Below are positions 7,226-13,798 of a stretch of 40,061 bases of DNA, one piece after another (position 1 is the stretch's first letter; the number at the start of each line of letters is the position of its first letter). Position numbers and translations under genes: made by a program. The stretch comes from a virus. The notes under the pieces are model-generated. The model was given only the letters and a program-made list of their open reading frames with translations, was not told the origin of the DNA and searched no databases. The DNA lies in the IMG/VR virus record IMGVR_UViG_3300023180_000139, positions 1 to 40,061 of that record, one strand, 5' to 3'.

Positions 7226-7249
7226 GGCGGGGGCAATGATGCCCCTGCC
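7226..7249 (+). other. GC-rich intergenic stem-loop
   Basis: Arms GGCGGGGGC and GCCCCTGCC (9 base pairs with one G-T pair) around AATGAT. No T-run follows, so it is more likely an mRNA-stabilising or processing hairpin than a terminator. It lies 20 bases before the next start codon. Confidence 0.5.
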
Positions 7250-7268
7250 ACAATAAAAGGAAAATAAA

Positions 7269-7463
7269 ATGGAAACATTTTTAATCTTTGTACTACTAAT
7301 TGTTTTAGCGGTGTTGGTTATTTCGGTAATAACATTGAATGGAATATCAGAATATCGCAAAGGATACCGAAATGGTATTAATGATGGTTTAGATAGAGCA
7401 AAGGAAATAATAAAACAAAAAGAAATTCAAGAGCATTGCGGACACGGGCAATGTTGTCAATAA
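7269..7463 (+). CDS. Small single-pass membrane protein
   Basis: 64 residues. The first 25 residues are a transmembrane helix (FLIFVLLIVLAVLVISVITL), followed by a polar, basic helix and a cysteine/histidine-rich end (HCGHGQCCQ). AAAAGGA precedes the ATG at 7 bases. Location before the strong terminator and in the early region argues against a lysis role. It may alter the host membrane or exclude other phages. Function unknown. Confidence 0.65.
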   Translation: METFLIFVLLIVLAVLVISVITLNGISEYRKGYRNGINDGLDRAKEIIKQKEIQEHCGHGQCCQ

Positions 7464-7470
7464 ACAAAAG

Positions 7471-7507
7471 ATACCCTGGGGCTAACAACCCTGGGGTATT
7501 TTTTTTT
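7471..7507 (+). terminator. Rho-independent terminator
   Basis: Stem arms 7471-7481 and 7489-7499 (11 base pairs, two G-T pairs, GC-rich core) with a 7-base loop, followed directly by nine Ts. It ends the short unit of the two genes at 6950-7463. Confidence 0.85.
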
Positions 7508-7534
7508 GTATATATAAAAAATAATAACCAGCTC

Positions 7535-7653
7535 TAGAGCTAGACTACGCTGGCTTCGTCTAGCTCTAACCCCCGTCAATTCGATATTTTTTGGCTAGAT
7601 TTTAGGGGCTAGACACTAGCCCCTAGAGTGACCCCCGAGGTAGAAGGGGTCAC
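7535..7653. other. Array of three perfect stem-loops between convergent genes
   Basis: Hairpin A: arms 7535-7545 and 7558-7568, 11 perfect pairs (TAGAGCTAGAC arm). Hairpin B: arms 7603-7612 and 7616-7625, 10 perfect pairs with a 3-base loop. Hairpin C: arms 7628-7635 and 7646-7653, 8 perfect pairs. The cluster follows the terminator of the rightward genes and lies 18 bases past the stop of the leftward gene at 7671. It may insulate the units or end leftward transcription; a T-rich stretch follows hairpin A on the reverse strand. A small structured RNA is the other option. Confidence 0.6.
7558..7575 (+). repeat. GTCTAGCTC...ACCCCCG repeat, left copy
   Basis: GTCTAGCTCTAACCCCCG; a near-identical copy in the same direction lies at 8174-8192. 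In both places it forms the right arm of an AGCTAGAC/GTCTAGCT hairpin. The pair brackets the lone reverse gene 7671-8042. Confidence 0.55.
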
Positions 7654-7670
7654 CCTGAGAGAATATTACC

Positions 7671-8042
7671 TTAGACTTCTAAGATAATTTTAGTGTAGTA
7701 TCTAGGAAATTTGACTTTTCCTTCTACTTCACGAGCTAAGGAAGGTAATTTTCTTACCTTCTTATTTATTGACGAAAGAACACTTGTAAGGCTTTTGACT
7801 TCTTGTTTAAGAAGTTCGGCCAACTCTTTATCCTTTTCGCTTGTTTCGGAATTCGCCAAAAGTTCGTCAATTGTTCCGAGCAACTGACCTTCGTTCGTTT
7901 TTGGCAATACTAACTCAACACCCAAAGTTGAAGCAAGTTCATTCAAATTAATGTCTTGGACTTGACCTTCAGAATTATGAGCTTTGCGGGAAACTTCGGC
8001 GACAATTCCCGCTAGTATTGATTTGTTTATCTTGTTTGCCAT
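7671..8042 (-). CDS. Lone reverse-strand protein, possible regulator or moron
   Basis: 123 residues, not recognised. It begins MANKINKSILAGIVAEVSRK, has an ELASTLGVELVLP segment, then a long charged helix with heptads (ELAELLKQEVKSLTSVLSSI) and a basic end. It is the only reverse gene between 6.2 and 19 kb. Hairpins of the AGCTAGAC/GTCTAGCT type stand on both sides. A weak reverse promoter (TTGCAC, 17 bases, TAAAAT) may lie just upstream. The layout is that of a self-contained moron or a regulator reading against the early operon; function is inferred only from context. Confidence 0.6.
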   Translation of the reverse strand: MANKINKSILAGIVAEVSRKAHNSEGQVQDINLNELASTLGVELVLPKTNEGQLLGTIDELLANSETSEKDKELAELLKQEVKSLTSVLSSINKKVRKLPSLAREVEGKVKFPRYYTKIILEV

Positions 8043-8136
8043 ATCTTATTTTAGTGAATAATAAGGAAAAGTGCAACTTTTTTTATGACTTTTTAATCTT
8101 TTTTTGACCGAAGTTCCTAGATGGTCAAACCAATTA

Positions 8137-8192
8137 AAGCTAGACTATAGCTCTTAAAGCTAGACTAAGTCTAGTCTAGCTCATTACCCCCG
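8137..8192 (+). repeat. GCTAGACTA repeat block, right copy
   Basis: AAGCTAGACTA occurs at 8137-8147 and 8157-8167 (20 bases apart). CTAGACTAAGTCTAG is a 15-base palindrome, and GTCTAGCTCATTACCCCCG (8174-8192) repeats the segment at 7558. Another AAGCTAGACTA lies at 8765-8775, before the gene at 8789. Five copies in the non-coding DNA of 7.5-8.8 kb suggest operator sites. The remainder of 8043-8307 holds a 7-base inverted repeat (TTTGACC...GGTCAAA, near 8103-8129) and a TTGACA at 8209. Confidence 0.5.
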
Positions 8193-8307
8193 ACAAAAAA
8201 CATAGCGCTTGACATTAGTTCTTTTGTTTGTCTCGTGGAAAATGCGTATATTATGGACGTGGGAAAGTATACCAAAATATCAACCTTACAGACAAAAAGG
8301 ATACAAA

Positions 8308-8709
8308 ATGACTAAAACATACAAAAAGACAATCAACGAGAAATGCCCTTGTTGCAAACAATGGACAGAAAAGGAAGTTGAGGTCAAAATGGAACTAGGT
8401 CTCGAGTTCATAGCTATTAGAGACAATAATCATAAAGTCGAATTGACTTGTATTGGACATAAGACACAACAAGGACAATTAGATGGTGTCGTGTTAGACG
8501 AGTTTCCTTTGTTCAGTATTGAGCAAGCAGACGTTACAATGCAAATATTGTCTAAGAAGTTTCACTTGACTGGAACATACATTACGATTGATAGTAATTA
8601 TATGGACAAAATAGAGATACACAACAAAAGACACGTAATTGATGGAACTAGTATTGACGATTTGTTGAAAACGTCTAGAAAAATGTATAGACAAAGTAGA
8701 TACAGATAG
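8308..8709 (+). CDS. Hypothetical protein with N-terminal zinc knuckle
   Basis: 133 residues from the ATG at 8308, chosen because AAAAAGGA lies 7 bases before it; the longer frame upstream lacks such a site. CPCCKQW near residues 13-19 could bind a metal, but only one clear knuckle is seen. The rest is a mixed alpha/beta sequence with a basic C-terminus (KTSRKMYRQSRYR) that could bind nucleic acid. Not recognised. Confidence 0.65.
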   Translation: MTKTYKKTINEKCPCCKQWTEKEVEVKMELGLEFIAIRDNNHKVELTCIGHKTQQGQLDGVVLDEFPLFSIEQADVTMQILSKKFHLTGTYITIDSNYMDKIEIHNKRHVIDGTSIDDLLKTSRKMYRQSRYR

Positions 8710-8788
8710 ACAGATGACAACCGATTGTCCAGAGATTATCAATAGACATTTTTATAAAAATAATAAGCTAGACTAAGGGCTATATACA

Positions 8789-9010
8789 ATGATTATATTA
8801 AAACCAAATAAGTATGGTATTAGAAAAGAATTGACCGAAAAAGAACAAGAACGTTTAGCATATAATAGACGTGCTTGGTTATTAAGACAAAAGTATAAAA
8901 ACATAACACACGATATGTTAAAATTATTTTCAGATTATAGTAGAATAGAAGAATTAAAATTGTCAAGACGCGCAAAAATTGCAGTTATTACTATCGGGAC
9001 AGAAGAATGA
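8789..9010 (+). CDS. Hypothetical small basic protein
   Basis: 73 residues, not recognised. Rich in Arg/Lys (ELTEKEQERLAYNRRAWLLR, then LKLSRRAKIAVITI), probably helical. An AAGCTAGACTA repeat lies 13 bases before the ATG, and the sequence between is ATA-rich with no clear Shine-Dalgarno. Confidence 0.55.
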   Translation: MIILKPNKYGIRKELTEKEQERLAYNRRAWLLRQKYKNITHDMLKLFSDYSRIEELKLSRRAKIAVITIGTEE

Positions 9011-9189
9011 AGAATTTAGAAATAGCGACAAATGTATACCCTAAGCAGTCACTTAGTCGAACGACTGAACGTTTTAATCCTTTCACGTTGGTATATATTT
9101 GTCGCGCAAAGATTAGTAGACAAATGTCTATTAATACAAGCAAACAAAAACAAAAAGGAGGTTTCATATGTGTGGAATATATGGAATAG
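9007..9189 (+). CDS. Doubtful small ORF in the amidotransferase leader
   Basis: 60 residues, starting within the stop of the previous gene (ATGA) and running 22 bases into the amidotransferase gene. No recognised motif and weak start signal. The same DNA carries two perfect inverted repeats (AGTCGAACGACT at 9055-9066, TAGACAAATGTCTA at 9117-9130), so the stretch may instead be a regulatory leader. Kept because ATGA coupling is frequent in this genome. Confidence 0.3.
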   Translation: MKNLEIATNVYPKQSLSRTTERFNPFTLVYICRAKISRQMSINTSKQKQKGGFICVEYME

Positions 9190-10277
9190 CAAAGTCGCCA
9201 AAACCTTATACTAGCAGACAATTTCAAATTGTCAGAAAGGTAGTAAGGGAAATAGCAATAGCGAGTGAGACACGTGGTGCGCATTCGTCAGGTATTGCTA
9301 GAATTGGCGCTAACCCTAGAATATACAAATCACTTCTTCCTTCAAGTAAATTTGTAGACACTAAAGAATATAATGAAGCTGTCAAATCACTACATAACGA
9401 CACTTATATTCTCTTAGGACATACGCGATTTGCGACAGAGGGCGCCATCATAAAGTCAAATGCACACCCTTTCAGAGTGGGCGAGACAATCGGCGCGCAT
9501 AATGGTTGTGTTTATAACATAGCCGAAATGCAGACTACTTTAGACAAACAATGTCCGGTAGATAGTCAATTGATATTCAAGGCAATAGATGACAATGATA
9601 ACATACAAGACGCAGTTCGCGATTTTGATAGTGATTTTGCTTTGTCTTTTGTAAAGAAAAATCCTATGGTATTGTATTTATGTCGCGAGTCAAATCGTCC
9701 TTTACACGTAGCGTATGTCCCTCAACTAAAGACATTATTTTATGCGAGTGAACAACGTTTCATTGAAGACGCGTTTGATAAGTATGGAATTAAAGTTGAG
9801 ATAATTGGTCTAAACAAAAATACATTATATACTTATGATGTCGCCAAGTTTGATGATGTCAAAAGTAATGTGCAAAAGACAGAGTTTGAATACGAGTCTA
9901 GAGTTTACCAATTCAACATTAATAACTATGCTAACAAATGGAACTCATTAGACAATTATCAATATGATGACAAATACCTAAACTATTGGTATGGAGATTT
10001 ATATGACGATTGTTATGAAGCGCCATTAGACGCAGACGAATTCGCCGAATGGGAAGACGAACAAAAGAATATGCTTTGTCTAGATTTTGGTGGTCGTCCA
10101 AGCAGTTGGTGGTTTGACAAATCAGAATGCGAATGGTATCATTGGAGTCAAACAACAAACGAGATACTAACCCTTCCTCAAATTATTCAAAAGTGGGAAG
10201 ACAATGGTGTCTCTTTTGACTTAGATGACAATAATGAACAACTATTATTGGAGGAAAATTATGAATCCAAGAGATAG
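9168..10277 (+). CDS. Class II glutamine amidotransferase (Ntn-hydrolase)
   Basis: 369 residues. It starts MCGIYGIA, so Cys2 becomes the N-terminal nucleophile after Met removal. RGAHSSG (36-42), LGHTRFATEG (83-92), NAHP (98-101), HNGCVYN (111-117) and an Asp near 132 match the glutamine-binding and oxyanion residues of GlmS/PurF-type glutaminases. It should therefore release ammonia from glutamine. The usual second domain (SIS or phosphoribosyltransferase) is absent; instead there are about 130 acidic, Tyr/Trp-rich residues of unknown fold. AAGGAGG precedes the ATG at 6 bases, a strong site. It overlaps the amidoligase gene by 17 bases, so the two are probably made together. Confidence 0.88.
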   Translation: MCGIYGIAKSPKPYTSRQFQIVRKVVREIAIASETRGAHSSGIARIGANPRIYKSLLPSSKFVDTKEYNEAVKSLHNDTYILLGHTRFATEGAIIKSNAHPFRVGETIGAHNGCVYNIAEMQTTLDKQCPVDSQLIFKAIDDNDNIQDAVRDFDSDFALSFVKKNPMVLYLCRESNRPLHVAYVPQLKTLFYASEQRFIEDAFDKYGIKVEIIGLNKNTLYTYDVAKFDDVKSNVQKTEFEYESRVYQFNINNYANKWNSLDNYQYDDKYLNYWYGDLYDDCYEAPLDADEFAEWEDEQKNMLCLDFGGRPSSWWFDKSECEWYHWSQTTNEILTLPQIIQKWEDNGVSFDLDDNNEQLLLEENYESKR

Positions 10278-12039
10278 AAGGGAAGACATAAATCAAGAAA
10301 TAGACAATGAAACACTATATTGTTATCATTGTTCTGTTGACTTAAAGTCAGAATCAGACTATTCATTGATTAATGACGAACCTGTTTGTGAAGATTGTCA
10401 TCACGAAAGATATACAAATTGTTATGAATGTGAAGAGCCTGTTCCAAATGACGATACATATTATTCAGACTATACGTCAGAATATTATTGTAGTGATTGT
10501 TATTGGGAAAATCATACAGAATGTTACGAATGTGGTGAACAAGGACATTTTGACGCAATGGTCTGGCACGAACCAAGTGACGATTACTATTGTGATGATT
10601 GTGTTCCGAGAAAAGAACACCCTGATTGGAATGTCTATTCTAATTCATTTGTTCAAACTAATGACCATTTTGTCAATCCAAGAACAGATGGTTATATAAA
10701 AGACACATTCAAAGCAATAACGTCAAAACGTTATGTTGGTCTAGAAGTAGAAGTTAACAATAGAAGTAGTATTGACTATTACGATACAAGAGACGAATTG
10801 AGTTATGTAGTCAATGACACAAGAGACAAAAGAATAACACGAGCTGGTGGATTTGAATATACTCGTAGATTAGACGTTGTCAATGATAGTAGTGTAACTT
10901 CTTCAGAACACCCTAATGGTTGTGAAATTGTCTTACAACCAAGACGTGGCGACATAATGTTAAAAGACCTTAAATCTAGTTTAGACTATATGTATCATAC
11001 AGACAATTACTATGTAAGTGTCAAATGTGGTCTTCATCTTCACGTAGATACTAGAGACTATGATTGGAAACATTTTGCAGTTTTGTCGCTTTTTACAAAG
11101 TTGATAGAACCTTACATATATAATATGGTTCCATCTAGTCGGTATGAAGGACGTTGGTCAAAACCTGTTAGTCAGTCAATGAATGACTTTGCCTACATAG
11201 AAGGACGAGATAGTTTTATTGACTTTTGGTATGACAATGGTAGTTTTACATATGACAAATACAATAGTAAAAGATATCATGGACTAAATCTACATTCTCA
11301 TTTCCAAGCTAATCAAGGGACAGAAATACGCTATCATTCTGGAACAATGAATTATTCAAAAATAAAACATTGGATTATTTTATGGACGAATATCATTGAT
11401 AAATGTTACGACATTGCAGAACGTTTAGACAATAGCACGTTTGATTCATTTGGAGAAACTAGTATATACGAAAGTCTAGTTAGACCACCAAAGTCAATTT
11501 ACGACATAATAAAACGATATAGTATCAATGAAGTCAATCATTATAATATCGACCAATATTATAAAGATAGTGAATTGTTGAGACGTTATCTTAAGTTAGA
11601 GAAATTAGACAAACCATACATCATACAACCAATGCTTGATTATGTGACAAAACATAGACACAAGCAACCAATGATGAGTTTGTCAGATATGTTTGAATTG
11701 TTTGAAATACCTTATTTCACACAAAAATATATCAAAACTCGTATGCGTAGTCTTAGAGTAAATAATGAACGTAGCAGGGCTTTTGACAATGTGACTAGTA
11801 TTGTCAAATTTGACGCAGACAAGTTAGTCTTCAAATATGTAGATAACTTTAGCAAGAGGTTTGCGACAATAGACAATCGGATTCTTAAAGGTGAAGAAGG
11901 TCTAATGAGTAGTTATGATACATTTGGTTACTTAAAAAATAACTATAATATCTATTGGTCATTAGACAATTACATACTCAATAGTCAAGTGCCAATAGAA
12001 TCGGTATCGCTTAGACTTCAAAGGTTGTATATGCCTTAG
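10261..12039 (+). CDS. Amidoligase_2-like enzyme with N-terminal zinc-finger array
   Basis: 592 residues from the ATG at 10261, chosen because GGAGG lies 6 bases before it. Residues 20-115 carry six CxxC knuckles (21/24, 43/46, 54/57, 77/80, 88/91, 111/114), a regular LIM/treble-clef-like array. The catalytic part shows YVGLEVEV (158-165), NGCEIVLQP (219-227), KCGLHLHVD (255-263), and LNLHSHF...GTEIRYHSGT (342-362). These are the signatures of the glutamine-synthetase-like carboxylate-amine ligases of Amidoligase_2. Such enzymes use ATP to join a carboxylate to an amine or ammonia. The partner just upstream can supply ammonia or process glutamine. Residues 420-592 are unassigned. The zinc array may hold a protein or nucleic-acid substrate. 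Confidence 0.83.
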   Translation: MNPRDRREDINQEIDNETLYCYHCSVDLKSESDYSLINDEPVCEDCHHERYTNCYECEEPVPNDDTYYSDYTSEYYCSDCYWENHTECYECGEQGHFDAMVWHEPSDDYYCDDCVPRKEHPDWNVYSNSFVQTNDHFVNPRTDGYIKDTFKAITSKRYVGLEVEVNNRSSIDYYDTRDELSYVVNDTRDKRITRAGGFEYTRRLDVVNDSSVTSSEHPNGCEIVLQPRRGDIMLKDLKSSLDYMYHTDNYYVSVKCGLHLHVDTRDYDWKHFAVLSLFTKLIEPYIYNMVPSSRYEGRWSKPVSQSMNDFAYIEGRDSFIDFWYDNGSFTYDKYNSKRYHGLNLHSHFQANQGTEIRYHSGTMNYSKIKHWIILWTNIIDKCYDIAERLDNSTFDSFGETSIYESLVRPPKSIYDIIKRYSINEVNHYNIDQYYKDSELLRRYLKLEKLDKPYIIQPMLDYVTKHRHKQPMMSLSDMFELFEIPYFTQKYIKTRMRSLRVNNERSRAFDNVTSIVKFDADKLVFKYVDNFSKRFATIDNRILKGEEGLMSSYDTFGYLKNNYNIYWSLDNYILNSQVPIESVSLRLQRLYMP

Positions 12040-12057
12040 AATCTAAACGACAAAACG

Positions 12058-12099
12058 CTAGGGATAGACAATATTTTTATTGTTTGTCCCTAGTTTTTT
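12058..12099 (+). terminator. Strong Rho-independent terminator
   Basis: Arms 12058-12072 and 12079-12093 give a 15-pair stem (CTAGGGA core, two G-T pairs) with a 6-base loop, followed by six Ts and a second T-run. It closes the amidotransferase-amidoligase unit. The following 120 bases are A-rich, contain AGCTCGAT twice (near 12127-12143) and TTGACT at 12163, and otherwise show nothing clear. Confidence 0.88.
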
Positions 12100-12221
12100 G
12101 TATTTTTTTAAAAAAAATAAAAAAAAAGCTCGATGCAGCTCGATAAAAAGCGACAAAAAAACTTGACTGCGACATTTATTTTGTTGCATTTTAGTAAATT
12201 TATAATTAAACTCAGCAAGAT

Positions 12222-12371
12222 ATGAACAAGTGGTGGATAAGCATTAAACAATTAACAATATACGAACTAGGACGTATGGTGGTAAACAATCCACTAAGAT
12301 TCTTATGGTTATATTTTATTTGCGATAATGGCAAGCACTTATCCACCGCTACAATTTGGAGAATACAATGA
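12222..12371 (+). CDS. Small 49-residue protein, translationally coupled
   Basis: Open frame MNKWWISIKQLTIYELG... of 49 residues whose TGA overlaps the ATG of the next gene (ATGA). It is basic and aromatic, with a hydrophobic centre (NNPLRFLWLYFI). No good Shine-Dalgarno. The same DNA holds a 9-base inverted repeat (GTGGATAAG near 12232, CTTATCCAC near 12337), so part of the signal may be structural. Not recognised. Confidence 0.45.
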   Translation: MNKWWISIKQLTIYELGRMVVNNPLRFLWLYFICDNGKHLSTATIWRIQ

Positions 12372-12574
12372 TAAGAAATGATGAATGGATAACTATTAAA
12401 ATTGATTATTATACCGACCTAGAAACAGGAATCAAGATGTATGATTTTGAAGAAATGGAAGCTCAATTTGTAGAACATATGATGGAATTACGTAATGATA
12501 TGGACGAACAAATAGATGCTTGGAACGAAAAACAACTAGACTATGCTATGGATAGTATGACTAACGATGAGTAA
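12368..12574 (+). CDS. Hypothetical acidic protein
   Basis: 68 residues from the ATG at 12368, chosen because GGAGA lies 7 bases upstream. It is strongly acidic (DYYTDLETGIKMYDFEEMEA) and helical, with no recognised domain. It overlaps the next gene by 8 bases. Confidence 0.6.
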   Translation: MIRNDEWITIKIDYYTDLETGIKMYDFEEMEAQFVEHMMELRNDMDEQIDAWNEKQLDYAMDSMTNDE

Positions 12575-12893
12575 TTATTTAAAATTTATATCATATCAAG
12601 TCTTTGCAGACAAGTATAAATTATATACCCCTGCAATTGTTTGTCAGAATTGTGGTCAGTCGTGTGGCGGCGACGAGCCTAAGAAGATTGTAGAAAATTG
12701 TAATCTATGTGAGGAGGAAACTATGGATACAGACGAAGGAGTAAAACTTGTCAACAGAGAAATTGGCAGTTTACGTTCTGATTGTTGTGGAGGTTATCCC
12801 GCTTCAGAACTAATAAATGATATAGATGAATACGTCGCTATATGTAGCGAGTGTCAAGATTGGGCAGACTTTTATTATGAGGAGGAAGAATGA
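12567..12893 (+). CDS. Zinc-binding protein with four cysteine clusters
   Basis: 108 residues. Cysteine knuckles CQNCGQSC, CNLC, CC and CSEC are spaced like two zinc ribbons or one treble clef pair, and the C-terminus is acidic (DFYYEEEE). Function unknown. Its acidic tail makes nucleic-acid binding less certain; it may bind a protein. Its start overlaps the previous stop and its stop overlaps the next start (ATGA). Confidence 0.6.
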   Translation: MSNYLKFISYQVFADKYKLYTPAIVCQNCGQSCGGDEPKKIVENCNLCEEETMDTDEGVKLVNREIGSLRSDCCGGYPASELINDIDEYVAICSECQDWADFYYEEEE

Positions 12894-13138
12894 GTTTAAC
12901 AAATAAAGAACACGAACAATTAATAACTTTACTTGAAAAAGCAAATGTCATTTGGCAATACTATGAAAAAGAACATATAGCTGATGACTTATCTGATAAA
13001 GAATGGGAAGAGTTTGTAGCTTTATATCAAGATAACTTTTGCGAAGGTGCATATTTTGTTGTCGATGATTTACTTGGAGATTATAGATATGAATTAGAAA
13101 ATAAGGAGAAAAAAAATAATGAAACCATTAGACAATAG
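12890..13138 (+). CDS. Hypothetical acidic helical protein
   Basis: 82 residues, not recognised: MSLTNKEHEQLITLLEKANV then acidic helices. GAGGAGGAA lies just before the ATG, within the previous gene. It overlaps the GroES gene by 20 bases. Confidence 0.6.
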   Translation: MSLTNKEHEQLITLLEKANVIWQYYEKEHIADDLSDKEWEEFVALYQDNFCEGAYFVVDDLLGDYRYELENKEKKNNETIRQ

Positions 13139-13379
13139 AATAATAGTTCACGAAGAAGTTGCTAAAGACACCACTGATAGTGGTATCATACTAGCAGATA
13201 GCAACAAAAAAAGAAAATGTGTCGGTAAGGTTGTAGCAGTCGGACCGAAAGTTAATGTAATCAAAGTTGGAGACAGTGTTATGTATCCCGAATATAGTGG
13301 AACAACAGTTGTCGCTAACAATGTAGTAAACTTAATATTAAGAGAGACAGAAGTTATGGCAATATTGGAGGACAAATGA
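13119..13379 (+). CDS. groES: GroES-like co-chaperonin
   Basis: 86 residues. MKPLDNRIIVHEEVAKDTTD is the family start, followed by the mobile-loop region SGIILADSNKKRK, then GKVVAVGPKVNVIKVGDSVM and a C-terminal ETEVMAILEDK. Length is slightly below bacterial GroES (about 95). The protein should cap the host GroEL chamber during folding of phage proteins, as T4 gp31 does for its capsid. No GroEL gene is present in the window. AAGGAG lies 8 bases before the ATG. The gene sits among early/recombination genes rather than head genes. Confidence 0.9.
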   Translation: MKPLDNRIIVHEEVAKDTTDSGIILADSNKKRKCVGKVVAVGPKVNVIKVGDSVMYPEYSGTTVVANNVVNLILRETEVMAILEDK

Positions 13380-13561
13380 CTGAAGAATATTTTAAAGATT
13401 TCAAAAAAGAACTAGAAAAACTTATTGAACGTATGAAAGAATTAGAAGAAGAACGTGATAGATATAAAAAAGGTTATTATATACTTCACGACTATTTTGA
13501 TTCTATTCCAGACGATGAAAAGCAATGGGTTGATGCTAAACTAATGAATATTAATTTATAA
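13376..13561 (+). CDS. Hypothetical coiled-coil protein
   Basis: 61 residues: FKKELEKLIERMKELEEERD is a clear coiled coil, followed by a mixed tail. Coupled to the GroES gene by ATGA overlap. Not recognised. Confidence 0.6.
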   Translation: MTEEYFKDFKKELEKLIERMKELEEERDRYKKGYYILHDYFDSIPDDEKQWVDAKLMNINL

Positions 13562-13580
13562 TAAAGTTTTAAAGTTTTGC

Positions 13581-13610
13581 TTGACTTAGGTAATAATATT
13601 TCAGTAGTAT
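13581..13610 (+). promoter_or_regulatory. Candidate promoter abutting a start codon
   Basis: TTGACT (13581-13586), 18 bases, TAGTAT (13605-13610), then only five bases to the ATG at 13616. The expected transcription start falls on the start codon, and no Shine-Dalgarno is present, so a leaderless mRNA is possible. Confidence 0.4.
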
Positions 13611-13615
13611 CTTGT

Positions 13616-13798
13616 ATGAAAAATAGATATCAAACTTCTTTTGTTTTAGATAAGGAACTTTGGATAAAGTTTAAGTCTAAAGCATTGAAGGAAGGTGTTT
13701 CAATTAAAGATAAACTTAATAATCTTATTCAAGATTATGTTAATAATAAGGAGACAAATAATGCCCGCAGTTGGTTTCGTTTACCCAAATGGAGATAA
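13616..13798 (+). CDS. Ribbon-helix-helix-like small DNA-binding protein
   Basis: 60 residues from the ATG at 13616. RYQTSFVLDKELWIKFKSKA is a beta strand followed by a helix, then EGVSIKDKLNNLIQDYV a second helix. This is the Arc/CopG ribbon-helix-helix plan. It would act as a dimeric transcription regulator. Its tail overlaps the nuclease gene by 38 bases. A candidate promoter ends five bases before the start, suggesting independent, perhaps self-regulated, expression in front of the recombination genes. Confidence 0.6.
   Translation: MKNRYQTSFVLDKELWIKFKSKALKEGVSIKDKLNNLIQDYVNNKETNNARSWFRLPKWR

Noticed and set aside
8209-12206. TTGAC(A/T) followed after 32 bases by TATATT or TATAAT at 8209-8252 and 12163-12206
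   Set aside because: The spacing is far too long for sigma70, and two cases in AT-rich DNA can arise by chance.
12229-12350. Riboswitch-like fold with GTGGATAAG/CTTATCCAC closing arms
   Set aside because: The region is also an open frame coupled to the next gene, and the internal stems are weak; reported instead as a mixed observation.
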